Origin: Promineifilum sp.
Lineage (GTDB): Bacteria > Chloroflexota > Anaerolineae > Promineifilales > Promineifilaceae
DNA: 33,740 bases
Direction of reading: 5' to 3'
NCBI GenBank assembly: GCA_018058545.1
Contig: JAGOZU010000025.1
Coordinates: forward strand, 1-33,740
Below the pieces are notes generated by a model that saw only the letters and a program-made list of their open reading frames with translations, made no database searches and was not told the DNA's origin. Both the position numbers and the translations under genes were made by a program. Numbering within the stretch: the first letter of the stretch is position 1; the number at the start of each line of letters is the position of its first letter. This document shows positions 1-8,520 of the stretch, in pieces.

Positions 1-1
1 C

Positions 2-787
2 AAACGAATCCTAATGCCGAAGTATAGTCGCATGGTTCAGCGCTACATTGCCCGCCGCGCAGCCCGGATCATCACCGTTTCGTCTCATTCGCGTGATGAC
101 CTCACCCGGGTTCTGGGTATTGAGGAGTCGCTCATCCGGGTGATACCAATTGCACATTCACCGATATTTAAACCCAGGTCTGCGGTCGAAGTGGACGTGT
201 ACCGACACCGAATGAACTTACCTCCGGAATTTATGCTGAGCATGGTGTCATCCTCTCCACGCAAGAATGCGGACGGTCTGTTGCGTATCTATGCTCGCTT
301 GCCCGAGTCTCTACGCGCGCGCTTCCCGCTGGTGATGCTCTGGACGCATGCTTCGCTGTTACCAGAAATCGAGGCACTGGTGGCGAAACTAGAACTCAGT
401 CATTTCGTCCGGTATCTACACCAAATCACCGATGATGAGTTGGTGTTGCTCTATAACGCGGCATCCGTCTTTGTCTTTCCGTCGCTCTATGAGGGCTTCG
501 GCTTGCCGGTACTCGAGGCGATGGCCTGTGGCATACCCGTCGTGGCCAGCAATCTGACGTCTGTCCCCGAATTGACCGGTGAAGCAGCCCAATTGGCTGA
601 TCCGACCGACGAAGATGTATTTGAGGCTGCGCTAAGGCATGTTCTTGAATGTCCTGAGCGGCGTGTAAACCTACGCGATGCAGGCCTGTGCCGCGCAGGC
701 GAATTCTCCTGGCACCGAACAGCGCGCATGACGCTCGATGTCTATCAGGAGGCATTCGAGCGATTTAAGCCGGCACGAGACTACTAA
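2..787 (+). CDS. GT4 family glycosyltransferase, C-terminal part (5' end outside window)
   Basis: This is the C-terminal part of a cytoplasmic GT-B fold glycosyltransferase that would move a nucleotide-activated sugar to a growing polysaccharide or lipid-linked chain. The reading frame is open to the window edge with no stop before the ATG at 14. The text ARRAARIITVSSHSRDDL is the usual mid-protein strand of GT4 enzymes, so ATG 14 is internal and the true start lies upstream. The C-terminal half carries the family nucleotide-sugar motif FPSLYEGFGLPVLEAMACG, with the paired glutamates spaced E-x7-E, near residues 160-175 of the visible part. It is followed by other glycosyltransferases on the same strand, which places it in an exopolysaccharide locus. 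Donor and acceptor sugars cannot be read from the sequence. Confidence 0.88.
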   Translation, partial: KRILMPKYSRMVQRYIARRAARIITVSSHSRDDLTRVLGIEESLIRVIPIAHSPIFKPRSAVEVDVYRHRMNLPPEFMLSMVSSSPRKNADGLLRIYARLPESLRARFPLVMLWTHASLLPEIEALVAKLELSHFVRYLHQITDDELVLLYNAASVFVFPSLYEGFGLPVLEAMACGIPVVASNLTSVPELTGEAAQLADPTDEDVFEAALRHVLECPERRVNLRDAGLCRAGEFSWHRTARMTLDVYQEAFERFKPARDY

Positions 788-817
788 TCCTCTCAGCTTG
801 ACGATCAAGTATTAAAT

Positions 818-2020
818 ATGCGCATTCTCTTCCTCTCCCAACTCATCCCCTGGCCCCTCGACGCCGGGCCGAAGGTGCGCAGCTATTATGTTCTGCGTCA
901 TCTGGCCGGGGCCGGGCATGAGATAACCTTGCTGGCTTTCAGCCGGGAGAGCGACACAGCCGAGAGCATCGATCGCGTTCGGCAATTCTGCACCGCAGTC
1001 TATACTGTGCCGATGAAGAGGTCTCGCGTTCGGGACGCCTGGCATTTCGGCCGCAGATTGCTGACCGGCATCCCCTTTCTCATCGCTCGCGATAGCGTCG
1101 CCGAGATGACAAGCATGGCCGGGAGGCTGGCCGCGTCCGGCGGGGTGGATGCCATCCATGCCGACCAGCTGTGGATGGCGCAATATGCCTTATCGGCCGC
1201 CCGAGCTGTGCCCGGCAAAGCGCCACGCCTTGTGCTGGACCAACATAATGCCATGTTTCTTATCCCGCAGCGACTGGCTGAGGGCGCGGCTGGCCCGATC
1301 CAACGCGCCCTGCTGCGCCGTGAAGCGTCCCTGATGCGTCGCTACGAGGCCGATACTTGCGGCAGGTTCAATGATGTGGTTTGGGTGACGGCCGATGATC
1401 AGGAGGCGGTCGGCCTGCCCGAGCCGCCGGCAGGCCCCCGCGCGTATGTCATCCCGATCTGCGTCGATCCGCAGGAGACCCCAGTCATCAAACGCACCGC
1501 CCAGCCCCACCGCGTTATCTTCCTTGGCGGGCTTCACTGGCCGCCCAATGCTGCGGGCATCGTCTGGTTTGCTCGTGAGGTGTGGCCGAGTGTCCGCGCC
1601 GCTTGCCCCGACGCCGTGCTGACGATTATCGGCAAGTCGCCCCCCAAAGAGCTGGATGGCCGTGGCGAAGGTATCGAAGTCACCGGTTACGTCGATGATC
1701 CGATGCCATACCTGAAGGAAACGGCCGTCTTCATCGTGCCTCTCCATGCCGGCGGGGGCATGCGGGTCAAGATACTGGACGCCTGGGTGTGGGGGCTGCC
1801 GGTTGTTTCCACATCCATCGGGGCGGAGGGGATCGACTGCCGTCATGGCGAAAACCTGCTTATTGCCGACACGGCGACGGGTTTCGCCACAGCTGTACAG
1901 CAAGTGATGACCGATCGCCAATTGGCGCGCAGTTTGGCTAACGCTTGCCGGGCAGCGGTAGGTGACTGCTACGACTGGAGGGCAGTCTACTCAGCCTGGG
2001 ATGCGATTTACCCAATTTAA
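818..2020 (+). CDS. GT4 family glycosyltransferase
   Basis: A 400-residue GT-B glycosyltransferase, full length for the family. It opens with MRILFLSQLIPWPLDAGPK, the glycine/proline-rich N-terminal loop typical of GT4 enzymes that act on exopolysaccharide or lipid-linked acceptors. The second Rossmann half starts near residue 230 (VIFLGGLHWPPNAAGIVWF). The donor-binding region near residues 305-340 reads VFIVPLHAGGGMRVKILDAW, where the usual first glutamate of E-x7-E is replaced by a GGGMRVKILDAW pattern common in this subfamily. It starts 30 nt after the preceding glycosyltransferase and is probably in the same transcript. The substrate is unknown. Confidence 0.9.
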   Translation: MRILFLSQLIPWPLDAGPKVRSYYVLRHLAGAGHEITLLAFSRESDTAESIDRVRQFCTAVYTVPMKRSRVRDAWHFGRRLLTGIPFLIARDSVAEMTSMAGRLAASGGVDAIHADQLWMAQYALSAARAVPGKAPRLVLDQHNAMFLIPQRLAEGAAGPIQRALLRREASLMRRYEADTCGRFNDVVWVTADDQEAVGLPEPPAGPRAYVIPICVDPQETPVIKRTAQPHRVIFLGGLHWPPNAAGIVWFAREVWPSVRAACPDAVLTIIGKSPPKELDGRGEGIEVTGYVDDPMPYLKETAVFIVPLHAGGGMRVKILDAWVWGLPVVSTSIGAEGIDCRHGENLLIADTATGFATAVQQVMTDRQLARSLANACRAAVGDCYDWRAVYSAWDAIYPI

Positions 2021-2168
2021 CGCAAACCTTACGGCCACCTTGCAGGTCGTCATCTATGATTGGGTAAGTTCCTCGCTCGCACGAACTCTCACAATCTGTT
2101 GTTGAGTGGGTGAAAACATAACCCTATCTTGGCTTCGTTTTCATTACGGCGGGTGCAGGGAGGCGAAT

Positions 2169-3563
2169 TTGGCATCCGAGAGTACGAAATATCTTGTTGA
2201 GCGCCGCGAATCCAATCATCTTTCGCTTAATGTGCCTCTGATAGTGGGTTTGTCGGTAGGGCTGCGCCTGATCGCCGCGCTCTATCTCGGCAACACCGTC
2301 GATGTGCTGCCTGGCATCTTCGACCAGGTCTCGTACCATGCCCTGGCCCTGCGCGTTCTGGGCGGGCATGGGTTCTCGTTTGAGCATGCGTCGTGGCCAA
2401 TGACGGCCGCCGGAGCCCCCACCGCTCACTGGAGCTTCCTCTATACGCTCTATCTGACGGCCGTCTACGCACTCTTCGGCCCCAACCCGCTGGTGGCTCG
2501 CATCATCCAGGCGGTCATCGTTGGCGTGCTGCATCCCTGGTTGGCTTACTTGCTCGGCAAGCGAGTGTTCGGCGAACGCGCCGGATTGTTGGCGGCGGCG
2601 TTCACGGCCGTCTATATCTACTTCATCTACTACAGCGCCGCGCTCATGACCGAGCCGTTTTATATCACGGCCATCCTGGGCGCGCTGTACGGCCTGTTGT
2701 GGCTGCGCGACGTTGAACCTGGCCGGGAGAGGCGATGGGCGCTTGCTGCGGGTTTAGCGTTAGGTGTTGCTGTGCTCCTGCGGCAGTTGTTTCTTCTGCT
2801 CATCCCATTTCTATTGCTATGGCTTTGGGCAGTGCGCTATTACGATGGACGACGAGCGGGTGCGGGGAGGCGGGGGCTTAAAGACCTGCTATTCGGCCAG
2901 CGCGCTCCCTGGCGTTCGTCAGCGGTCATTGTGGGCCTTGTCATCCTGATGATCCTGCCCTTCACGGTTTATAATTACGGCCGCTTTGGACGTTTCGTCT
3001 TGCTCAACACCAATGCAGGATTCGCCTTTTTCTGGGGCAATCACCCGATCTACGGCACCCGATTTCAGGGGATTCTGACTCCGGAGATGGGATCGTACCA
3101 GAGTCTCATCCCCGAGGAGCTGCGAGGATTGGACGAGCCGGCGCTGGAGCAAGCCTTAATGAAGCGTGGTTTGCAATTTGTCGTCGATGATCCCGGCCGT
3201 TATACGCTATTGTCTCTCAGCCGCGTGCCGGTCTACTTCCTGTTCTGGCCTTCCGCCGAGTCGGGGGCGCTCAGCAATATCTCCCGCGTCGGCAGCTTTG
3301 GCCTGTTTCTGCCGCTCATGCTGGCCGGTCTAATCTATTCACTGGCCAATCGGAAAATGCGCCGACGGACGTTCGGCAACGCCTCGTTGCTCTTGCTGTT
3401 CGCCGTCCTGTATACGGTCGTCCACTTGCTTTCCTGGGCGCTTGTGCGCTATCGCCTGCCGGTGGATGCTATCCTCTTGCTCTATGCCGGGCTGGCGGCC
3501 GAGGCGGTGTGGGTATGGCTCGTTTCCCGTCGTTCGCCGTCTTTGGGTTCGGGGGGGATCTGA
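2169..3563 (+). CDS. GT39-like (PMT/ArnT type) membrane glycosyltransferase
   Basis: A multi-pass membrane protein of about 464 residues resembling the PMT_2/GT39 family, which transfers sugars from polyprenyl-phosphate donors on the outer face of the membrane. Near the N-terminus, after the first hydrophobic segment, lies FDQVSYHALALRVL, the acidic loop position that carries the catalytic Asp in this superfamily. At least eight further hydrophobic segments follow (for example ILMILPFTVYNYGRF, then LPLMLAGLIYSLA and LLLLFAVLYTVVHLLSWAL). I chose TTG 2169 because AGGGAGG lies 5 nt upstream; the GTG at 2106 is in frame but has no good ribosome-binding site. It overlaps the next gene by one base (TGATG). 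The sugar and acceptor are not determined. Confidence 0.82.
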   Translation: MASESTKYLVERRESNHLSLNVPLIVGLSVGLRLIAALYLGNTVDVLPGIFDQVSYHALALRVLGGHGFSFEHASWPMTAAGAPTAHWSFLYTLYLTAVYALFGPNPLVARIIQAVIVGVLHPWLAYLLGKRVFGERAGLLAAAFTAVYIYFIYYSAALMTEPFYITAILGALYGLLWLRDVEPGRERRWALAAGLALGVAVLLRQLFLLLIPFLLLWLWAVRYYDGRRAGAGRRGLKDLLFGQRAPWRSSAVIVGLVILMILPFTVYNYGRFGRFVLLNTNAGFAFFWGNHPIYGTRFQGILTPEMGSYQSLIPEELRGLDEPALEQALMKRGLQFVVDDPGRYTLLSLSRVPVYFLFWPSAESGALSNISRVGSFGLFLPLMLAGLIYSLANRKMRRRTFGNASLLLLFAVLYTVVHLLSWALVRYRLPVDAILLLYAGLAAEAVWVWLVSRRSPSLGSGGI

Positions 3564-4816
3564 TGTTAGCCACCCGACGTATCCTCTTTATCGTTCCCTA
3601 CATGCCCAACGTCATTCGCACGCGACCATATAACTTGATCCGTGCGCTGGCTGGAGAAGGGCATGCGATCACTGTCCTCACACTGGTGCAGGATGACGCG
3701 GAGGTGGCGGACGCCGAAGCGTTGAGGGCGGAGGGAATTCGGGTAATTACTCGGCCGTTATCTCGCGCGCACTCGTTGATGAACAGCGCGATGGCTCCGG
3801 CGAGACGGGAACCGCTCCAGGCAGCCTATTGCTGGCAGTCTTCATTGGCGGCCGACTTGTCCGCCCTCTTGCGGGATGAAACATTCGACGTCGTCCATGT
3901 TGAGCATCTCCGAGGTTCTCGTTACGGCATCCTTGCCAGGTCGACTCTCGCCGCCGCCTGTCGAACAACGCCGGTTGTCTGGGACAGCGTCGACTGCATT
4001 AGCCATCTGTTTCGCCAGGCATCCGCGTACGGCACGAGATGGTTGAACCGCATGATAGCGCGGGTGGAGTTGCCGGGAACGGAGCGTTTTGAAGGTCGTA
4101 TCCTCAAGCACTTTGATATGGTTCTGACGACCTCACCGGTCGATCGGATGGAACTCATTCGACTGGCCCGCCAACAGAATTCGGCCGCCCCCTCGGTGAA
4201 CGTACTGCCAAACGGCGTCGATCTGGATACGTTCAAGCCTGATCTCGCAGTCGAACGGGACCCCGCAACACTGGTTCTCAGCGGCAAGATGAGCTATCAC
4301 GCCAATGTTGCCATGGCCGTCCATTTGGCGCAGGAGATCATGCCTATCGTCTGGGCTGAACGCCCGGATACCCGGCTACAAATCGTCGGTAAGGCTCCCA
4401 CAGCCGAAGTACGTTCACTGGCAAAGGATCCGAGGATTATCGTCACCGGGCAAGTGCCGCAAATCCAGCCTTATTTAAGTCGGGCTACTATCGCTGTAGC
4501 ACCAATTGTCTACAGTGCCGGGATCCAGAACAAAATCCTGGAGGCGATGGCCTGCGCCACGCCGGTGGTGACAACATCATCCGCAATGCAAGGATTGGCA
4601 GCCGAACCGGGGCGGCATCTGTTGGTTGGTGAGGATAAACACCAGGTAGCCGAGGCCATAATCGGCCTGATTAATGATCCCGTTCGGCGCGAGGAGATGG
4701 GACAAGCCGGGCGATATTTCGTTGAGGAGAATCACAATTGGTGTTCCATTGCCGGGCAACTCTCCCGGCATTACGAGGACTTAATGACATATCGTTCCGA
4801 ATTCGTGGCGGTATGA
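3563..4816 (+). CDS. GT4 family glycosyltransferase
   Basis: A 417-residue GT-B glycosyltransferase. The start at ATG 3563 gives MLATRRILFIVPYMPN, the expected N-terminal strand and loop, and sits 6 nt after a GGGGGGG ribosome-binding tract. The ATG overlaps the upstream TGA, so translation is probably coupled to the membrane glycosyltransferase. A longer in-frame start at 3509 would lie inside the upstream gene and adds nothing recognisable. The second domain begins near residue 235 (TLVLSGKMSYHANVAMAVHLA). The donor site reads APIVYSAGIQNKILEAMACATPVV near residues 310-335, with NKILEAMA matching GT4 enzymes related to exosortase-system and exopolysaccharide sugar transferases. The precise substrate is unknown. 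Confidence 0.9.
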   Translation: MLATRRILFIVPYMPNVIRTRPYNLIRALAGEGHAITVLTLVQDDAEVADAEALRAEGIRVITRPLSRAHSLMNSAMAPARREPLQAAYCWQSSLAADLSALLRDETFDVVHVEHLRGSRYGILARSTLAAACRTTPVVWDSVDCISHLFRQASAYGTRWLNRMIARVELPGTERFEGRILKHFDMVLTTSPVDRMELIRLARQQNSAAPSVNVLPNGVDLDTFKPDLAVERDPATLVLSGKMSYHANVAMAVHLAQEIMPIVWAERPDTRLQIVGKAPTAEVRSLAKDPRIIVTGQVPQIQPYLSRATIAVAPIVYSAGIQNKILEAMACATPVVTTSSAMQGLAAEPGRHLLVGEDKHQVAEAIIGLINDPVRREEMGQAGRYFVEENHNWCSIAGQLSRHYEDLMTYRSEFVAV

Positions 4817-4883
4817 TGATTGCAAGCCTATTGAAATTCGAAATGAAAGGTTGGTTCGGCATTATGTTACTCATGACGATTCT

Positions 4884-4899
4884 TTGCCGATATCGGCAA
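4884..4899. repeat. 16-bp perfect palindrome
   Basis: TTGCCGATATCGGCAA is a perfect dyad in the intergenic space after the third glycosyltransferase and before the sugar transferase gene. As RNA it gives only a 6-bp stem with an ATAT loop and has no T-run, so it fits an operator for a dimeric regulator better than a terminator. No regulator can be assigned from the sequence. Confidence 0.4.
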
Positions 4900-4944
4900 G
4901 AACTCGCTCATGAACTGTTATGCTGCCCAACACAGTACATGAGG

Positions 4945-4989
4945 GACCAATGATTCAGGGAAAACCTTTCATGGGGGTTTTCATTGGTC
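4945..4989 (+). promoter_or_regulatory. Structured 5' leader hairpin upstream of the sugar transferase gene
   Basis: Two nested inverted repeats stack into one long hairpin: outer arms GACCAATG (4945-4952) and CATTGGTC (4982-4989), inner arms AAAACC (4961-4966) and GGTTTT (4976-4981), a 9-nt loop and an 8-nt one-sided bulge (ATTCAGGG). It ends 29 nt before the start codon at 5019. There is no T-run after it, so it is not a simple terminator. It matches no riboswitch class I recognise; a regulatory leader or an RNA-binding protein site is possible. Confidence 0.4.
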
Positions 4990-5018
4990 TTACGATCTGA
5001 CATAAAGCGGGGTTTGTA

Positions 5019-6527
5019 ATGGAATCGTCGATCCAATTGACCGAAAATAAAGCCGCAGCCAAGAATGTGGCTCTGGTACCGCGTCCTATTGCCGATTTGT
5101 CTCCCGATATTCAATGGAGTGGCTATCGAGTCTCTCTGATTCTGACCGATGTCTTCCTGAGCTTGTTAGCCTTGTGGTTTGCAGGATGGGTTCGCTTTAA
5201 TGTGATGCTTCCGATTTTTAATTTGGAAGCAACACCGGCGGTGCCCACTCTCTCGGTTATTGCATTTGGCTTTATACCAATGTGGCTGCTCATCTTTGCC
5301 GCCCATGGTTTATACCGAGAACGGGTATTATTGGGTGGCACCCAGGAATATGAGCTTGTTTTTCGAGCAACATCAGTCGGGATGCTGATCATAATTATCT
5401 TTGGCTTTATCCAGCCTGACAGGGATCCGGCCAGAGGTTGGGTACTTCTGGCATGGATTTTTGTTGCCATCCTTGTCATGGCCGGTCGTTTCTTTTTGCG
5501 CCGGATTGTCTATGCCCTGCGACGAAGAGGGTATTTCCTGAGTCGGGCGCTCATCATTGGGAACAACCCGGAGGCGCATTCTCTGGCTGAGCAATTGACG
5601 GGATGGCAAACCTCCGGCCTGGCTGTTCAGGGTATTGTGTCGACCGACCCATTAATAGGAGACCACGGCCCCAAAAGTTTGCCGGTTCTTGGGACGCTCA
5701 ATCATCTGGACGAGATCATTCAAGAGTTCAACATTAATGAAGTGGTATTGGCTAGCAGCGCCTTGACCCAGGACCAAATCCTCTCGATATTTAAACGATA
5801 TGGCATATCCGATACGATCAATCTGAGACTTTCGAGCGGACTGTTCGAGGTGATAACGACTGGGCTGGAGGTGAAGGAGGTTGCCTCCGTTCCTCTAATG
5901 CGGGTGAATCAGGTTCGATTAACCGGTGTGAACTATGTGGTCAAGTGGATAACGGATATTTCCCTTGCGATCGCCTTGTTAATGCTAAGCTTGCCAATTC
6001 TGGCGGTCATTGCCATTGCTATCAGACTGGATTCGCCCGGCAAGGTTATTTATCGGCGGCGTGTGATGGGCCTTAACGGGAACCAGTTTGATGCCTTTAA
6101 ATTTCGAACGATGTACGTCAATGGCGACGATATCCTCGCGGCACACCCGGATAAGGAAACGGAATTGGGGCAGGCCTTCAAGCTTAAGGAAGACCCTCGC
6201 GTGACACGTGTCGGTCGCTTCCTGCGCAAATATAGTCTTGATGAATTACCGCAACTGGGCAACGTCTTGCTGCGCCAGATGTCATTAGTCGGCCCACGCA
6301 TGATCTCTCCCGATGAACTTGTCAAATATGAACAATGGGACCTGAACCTGCTGACCGTCCCGCCCGGCATTACCGGCTTATGGCAGGTCAGCGGTCGTTC
6401 CGATTTGTTTTACAGTGACCGAGTTCAATTGGATATGCGGTACATTCGCAACTGGAGCATTTGGCTGGATCTCCATATTTTGATGCGTACCGTGGCAGTC
6501 GTCCTCAAGGGAGAAGGCGCTTATTAA
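5019..6527 (+). CDS. Polyprenyl-phosphate sugar-1-phosphate transferase (priming glycosyltransferase, WcaJ/WbaP type)
   Basis: The enzyme transfers a sugar-1-phosphate from a nucleotide sugar to undecaprenyl phosphate at the inner face of the membrane, the first step of repeat-unit assembly. The 502 residues show four N-terminal transmembrane segments (about 35-58, 75-98, 117-133, 140-165), a nucleotide-binding-like CoA_binding_3 region (about 170-290), and a re-entrant hydrophobic segment (about 310-335). The C-terminal catalytic domain has the family blocks YRRRVMGLNGNQFDAFKFRTM, SLDELPQLGNVLLRQMSLVG and PPGITGLWQVSGRSD. The length is normal for the family. GGGG lies 6 nt before ATG 5019. 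The gene follows the glycosyltransferases and precedes the chain-length/tyrosine kinase protein, a standard order for an exopolysaccharide locus. The sugar (glucose, galactose or other) cannot be read. Confidence 0.93.
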   Translation: MESSIQLTENKAAAKNVALVPRPIADLSPDIQWSGYRVSLILTDVFLSLLALWFAGWVRFNVMLPIFNLEATPAVPTLSVIAFGFIPMWLLIFAAHGLYRERVLLGGTQEYELVFRATSVGMLIIIIFGFIQPDRDPARGWVLLAWIFVAILVMAGRFFLRRIVYALRRRGYFLSRALIIGNNPEAHSLAEQLTGWQTSGLAVQGIVSTDPLIGDHGPKSLPVLGTLNHLDEIIQEFNINEVVLASSALTQDQILSIFKRYGISDTINLRLSSGLFEVITTGLEVKEVASVPLMRVNQVRLTGVNYVVKWITDISLAIALLMLSLPILAVIAIAIRLDSPGKVIYRRRVMGLNGNQFDAFKFRTMYVNGDDILAAHPDKETELGQAFKLKEDPRVTRVGRFLRKYSLDELPQLGNVLLRQMSLVGPRMISPDELVKYEQWDLNLLTVPPGITGLWQVSGRSDLFYSDRVQLDMRYIRNWSIWLDLHILMRTVAVVLKGEGAY

Positions 6528-6687
6528 CCACAATCACGTGTACAGGCGAATGGGTCCTGATGGGAATGACTTTTTAACGTGATGTATACGGATGACATAA
6601 TTGTTTCAACGTATTATTAACATATGGATTGCTGTAAGTTTGGTACGTGTCAGTTCATTATGAATTCCAAGGTTTGTAAGAGGTAGC

Positions 6688-8394
6688 ATGGAGCTTAGGG
6701 CATACATAAAACCGCTACTGAAATGGTGGTGGTTATTTTTAGCCTCTGCTCTGCTTGCTGGAGCAACCAGTTATTATGCTGTGAGTCAGCAACCGAGTAT
6801 TTATCAGGCGCATACAACGCTCCTGATTGGAAGCGCCATTAATAACCCCAACCCTACCGGAAATGAATTTTGGTTAAGCCAACAGTTGGCCCAGACCTAT
6901 AGCGATATCGCCCGTCGAGAAGTCATCCAACAAGCTGTCATGGACGAGCTTGGATTAACCTGGCTCCCTGCCTATACCGCCCAACCTGTGGCCGATACGC
7001 AGTTGCTCGAAATCAGGGTCAATGACAGCAGTCCCGAGCGGGCCATGGTGGTGGCCAATGAATTGGCCGAGCAGTTGATCTTGCGAACTCCGACAAGCGG
7101 TAACGAGCAGGGGGGAGCAGAAAGACAGGCGTTTATCAGTCAACAATTGGATGACCTCGAAATCAAAATCGAACAGACCAGTGAAGAGATTCTTGCCAAA
7201 CAAACCGAGTTGGCCGGTCTGTTTAGCGCACGACAAATCGCCGATGCCCAGACACAGATCCGAGCCCTTGAAGCGAAACAGGACTCAATGCGATCTAATT
7301 ATGCTTCGCTCCTGGCCAGCACGTCCCGAGGCGCGGTTAACAGTTTGAGCATTATCGAGCCGGCTGTCCTCCCAAAAGCGCCGATTGGGCCTGAGGTTCT
7401 AATGACCGTTCTGGCGGCGGCCGCTATTGGGTTGTCGCTTGGGGTCGGCGCCGCTTACCTGCTTGAATATCTGGATGACACAATCAAAAGCTCGGAGGAT
7501 ATCGAACGCGCCACGGAATTAACTTCTCTGGCCGGAATTGCCGACCACAAACAGGAGAACGGCAAACAGCGCGGATTGGTTACGATTTCTCAAGCGCGTT
7601 CACCGGTGTCGGAATCCTACCGTTCCTTAAGGACGGCTGTCCTGTATTCCAATGTTGACCGACAGACCCGCACTATGGCTGTAACGAGCGCTAACCCGCG
7701 AGAGGGGAAGAGCATTACCTCTGCCAACCTGGCGGTAGTTTTGGCTCAGGGCGGCCATCGGGTGCTCCTGATCGATGCCGATCTCCGCCGGCCGACGCAA
7801 CATATTCATTTCAATAAACCTTCCGGCTATGGATTGACAAATCTGTTGCTGGATATGCCGCCGACAATTGATTCGTCCAGGATCGGCGATATGTATTCTC
7901 AACTCAGCCGGGCCGTAACGACCACATCCGTCGGCGGTTTATATTTGATGACCAGTGGCGAATTACCTCCCAATCCGGCGGAATTGGTTGGTTCCAATCG
8001 GATGAAAACCCTCATCAAGGCGTTGGCTACCCGGTTTGATTTCATAATAATCGACACGCCGCCAATCTTGCCGGTGACCGATGCTGTCGTACTTGGCGCG
8101 CGAGTGGATAGCGTTTTACTGGTTTCACGCGCGGGGAGTACCCGACAAAGTCATTTGAAGCACGCGGCTATCCGGCTGCGAGAAGTGAATGCCAATATAG
8201 TGGGTGTTGTACTCAATCGTCTGAACAGCCGTAGCGGCGAGTATTACCATTACTATAAAGGATATTATGCGACAGATGATGGCAAGTCGGGGAAGGATGA
8301 AGAACCTGTGGTGCCGCCCACGGTCGACTCGGCCCAGGTTGACGGCGGCCGAGGAGAGCAGTTGCGCGGTATCCTGACCAGGATTATGAGCTGA
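6688..8394 (+). CDS. Wzz-domain / BY-kinase fusion, polysaccharide chain-length regulator and tyrosine autokinase
   Basis: This 568-residue membrane protein joins a Wzz-type polysaccharide co-polymerase to a bacterial tyrosine kinase, controlling export and length of exopolysaccharide. The first transmembrane segment is near residues 13-33 and the second near 236-258 (a run of Ala, Leu and Gly), with an extracytoplasmic coiled-coil region between them. The cytoplasmic kinase has Walker A SANPREGKSITSANLA (about 332-347), Walker A' LLIDADLRRP (about 360) and Walker B FIIIDTPP (about 451). Near 517-530 a tyrosine cluster, EYYHYYKGYY, is the expected autophosphorylation tail. AGAGGT lies 3 nt before ATG 6688. 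The 160-nt gap to the preceding gene could hold its own promoter, but I see no convincing one. Confidence 0.92.
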   Translation: MELRAYIKPLLKWWWLFLASALLAGATSYYAVSQQPSIYQAHTTLLIGSAINNPNPTGNEFWLSQQLAQTYSDIARREVIQQAVMDELGLTWLPAYTAQPVADTQLLEIRVNDSSPERAMVVANELAEQLILRTPTSGNEQGGAERQAFISQQLDDLEIKIEQTSEEILAKQTELAGLFSARQIADAQTQIRALEAKQDSMRSNYASLLASTSRGAVNSLSIIEPAVLPKAPIGPEVLMTVLAAAAIGLSLGVGAAYLLEYLDDTIKSSEDIERATELTSLAGIADHKQENGKQRGLVTISQARSPVSESYRSLRTAVLYSNVDRQTRTMAVTSANPREGKSITSANLAVVLAQGGHRVLLIDADLRRPTQHIHFNKPSGYGLTNLLLDMPPTIDSSRIGDMYSQLSRAVTTTSVGGLYLMTSGELPPNPAELVGSNRMKTLIKALATRFDFIIIDTPPILPVTDAVVLGARVDSVLLVSRAGSTRQSHLKHAAIRLREVNANIVGVVLNRLNSRSGEYYHYYKGYYATDDGKSGKDEEPVVPPTVDSAQVDGGRGEQLRGILTRIMS

Positions 8395-8417
8395 CCATAT
8401 ATCTCGATCTCGTTTGG

Positions 8418-8513
8418 CGGGAGCGGATGGGAGTCGAACCCACCGCCGCCTACTCAGCGTAGCCGGCCACTCATTTTGAAGACGAAGGCATCCACCGGGA
8501 CACAACCGCTCCC
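8418..8513 (-). tRNA. selC: tRNA-Sec (anticodon TCA)
   Basis: The - strand folds into a selenocysteine tRNA. It has an 8-bp acceptor stem (GGGAGCGG with CCGCTCCC), a 6-bp D stem closed by a CGGT tetraloop, an anticodon loop CTTCAAA with anticodon TCA, and a long variable arm of 9 positions per side with one mismatch. The T arm is 5 bp with loop TTCGACT. Acceptor plus T stem is 8+5 bp, the bacterial tRNA-Sec signature. The discriminator is G (position 8418) and an encoded CCA follows at 8417-8415; none of the other tRNAs in the window encodes CCA. SelB, SelA and SelD are not in the window. The TCA anticodon could in principle be a suppressor tRNA, but the extended acceptor and D stems argue strongly for tRNA-Sec. 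Confidence 0.95.
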
Positions 8514-8520
8514 ATCGTTA

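Noticed and set aside
4813-4953. A 46-codon frame overlapping the stop of the third GT4 gene (ATGATG)
   Set aside because: It resembles no known protein, lacks its own ribosome-binding site, and runs through the 16-bp palindrome and into the start of the structured leader; regulatory DNA is the better reading.
8395-8513. Reading the TCA-anticodon tRNA as a tRNA-Ser or suppressor tRNA
   Set aside because: Bacterial tRNA-Ser also has a long variable arm, but its acceptor is 7 bp and its D stem shorter; here the 8-bp acceptor and 6-bp D stem with CGGT loop are specific for tRNA-Sec.
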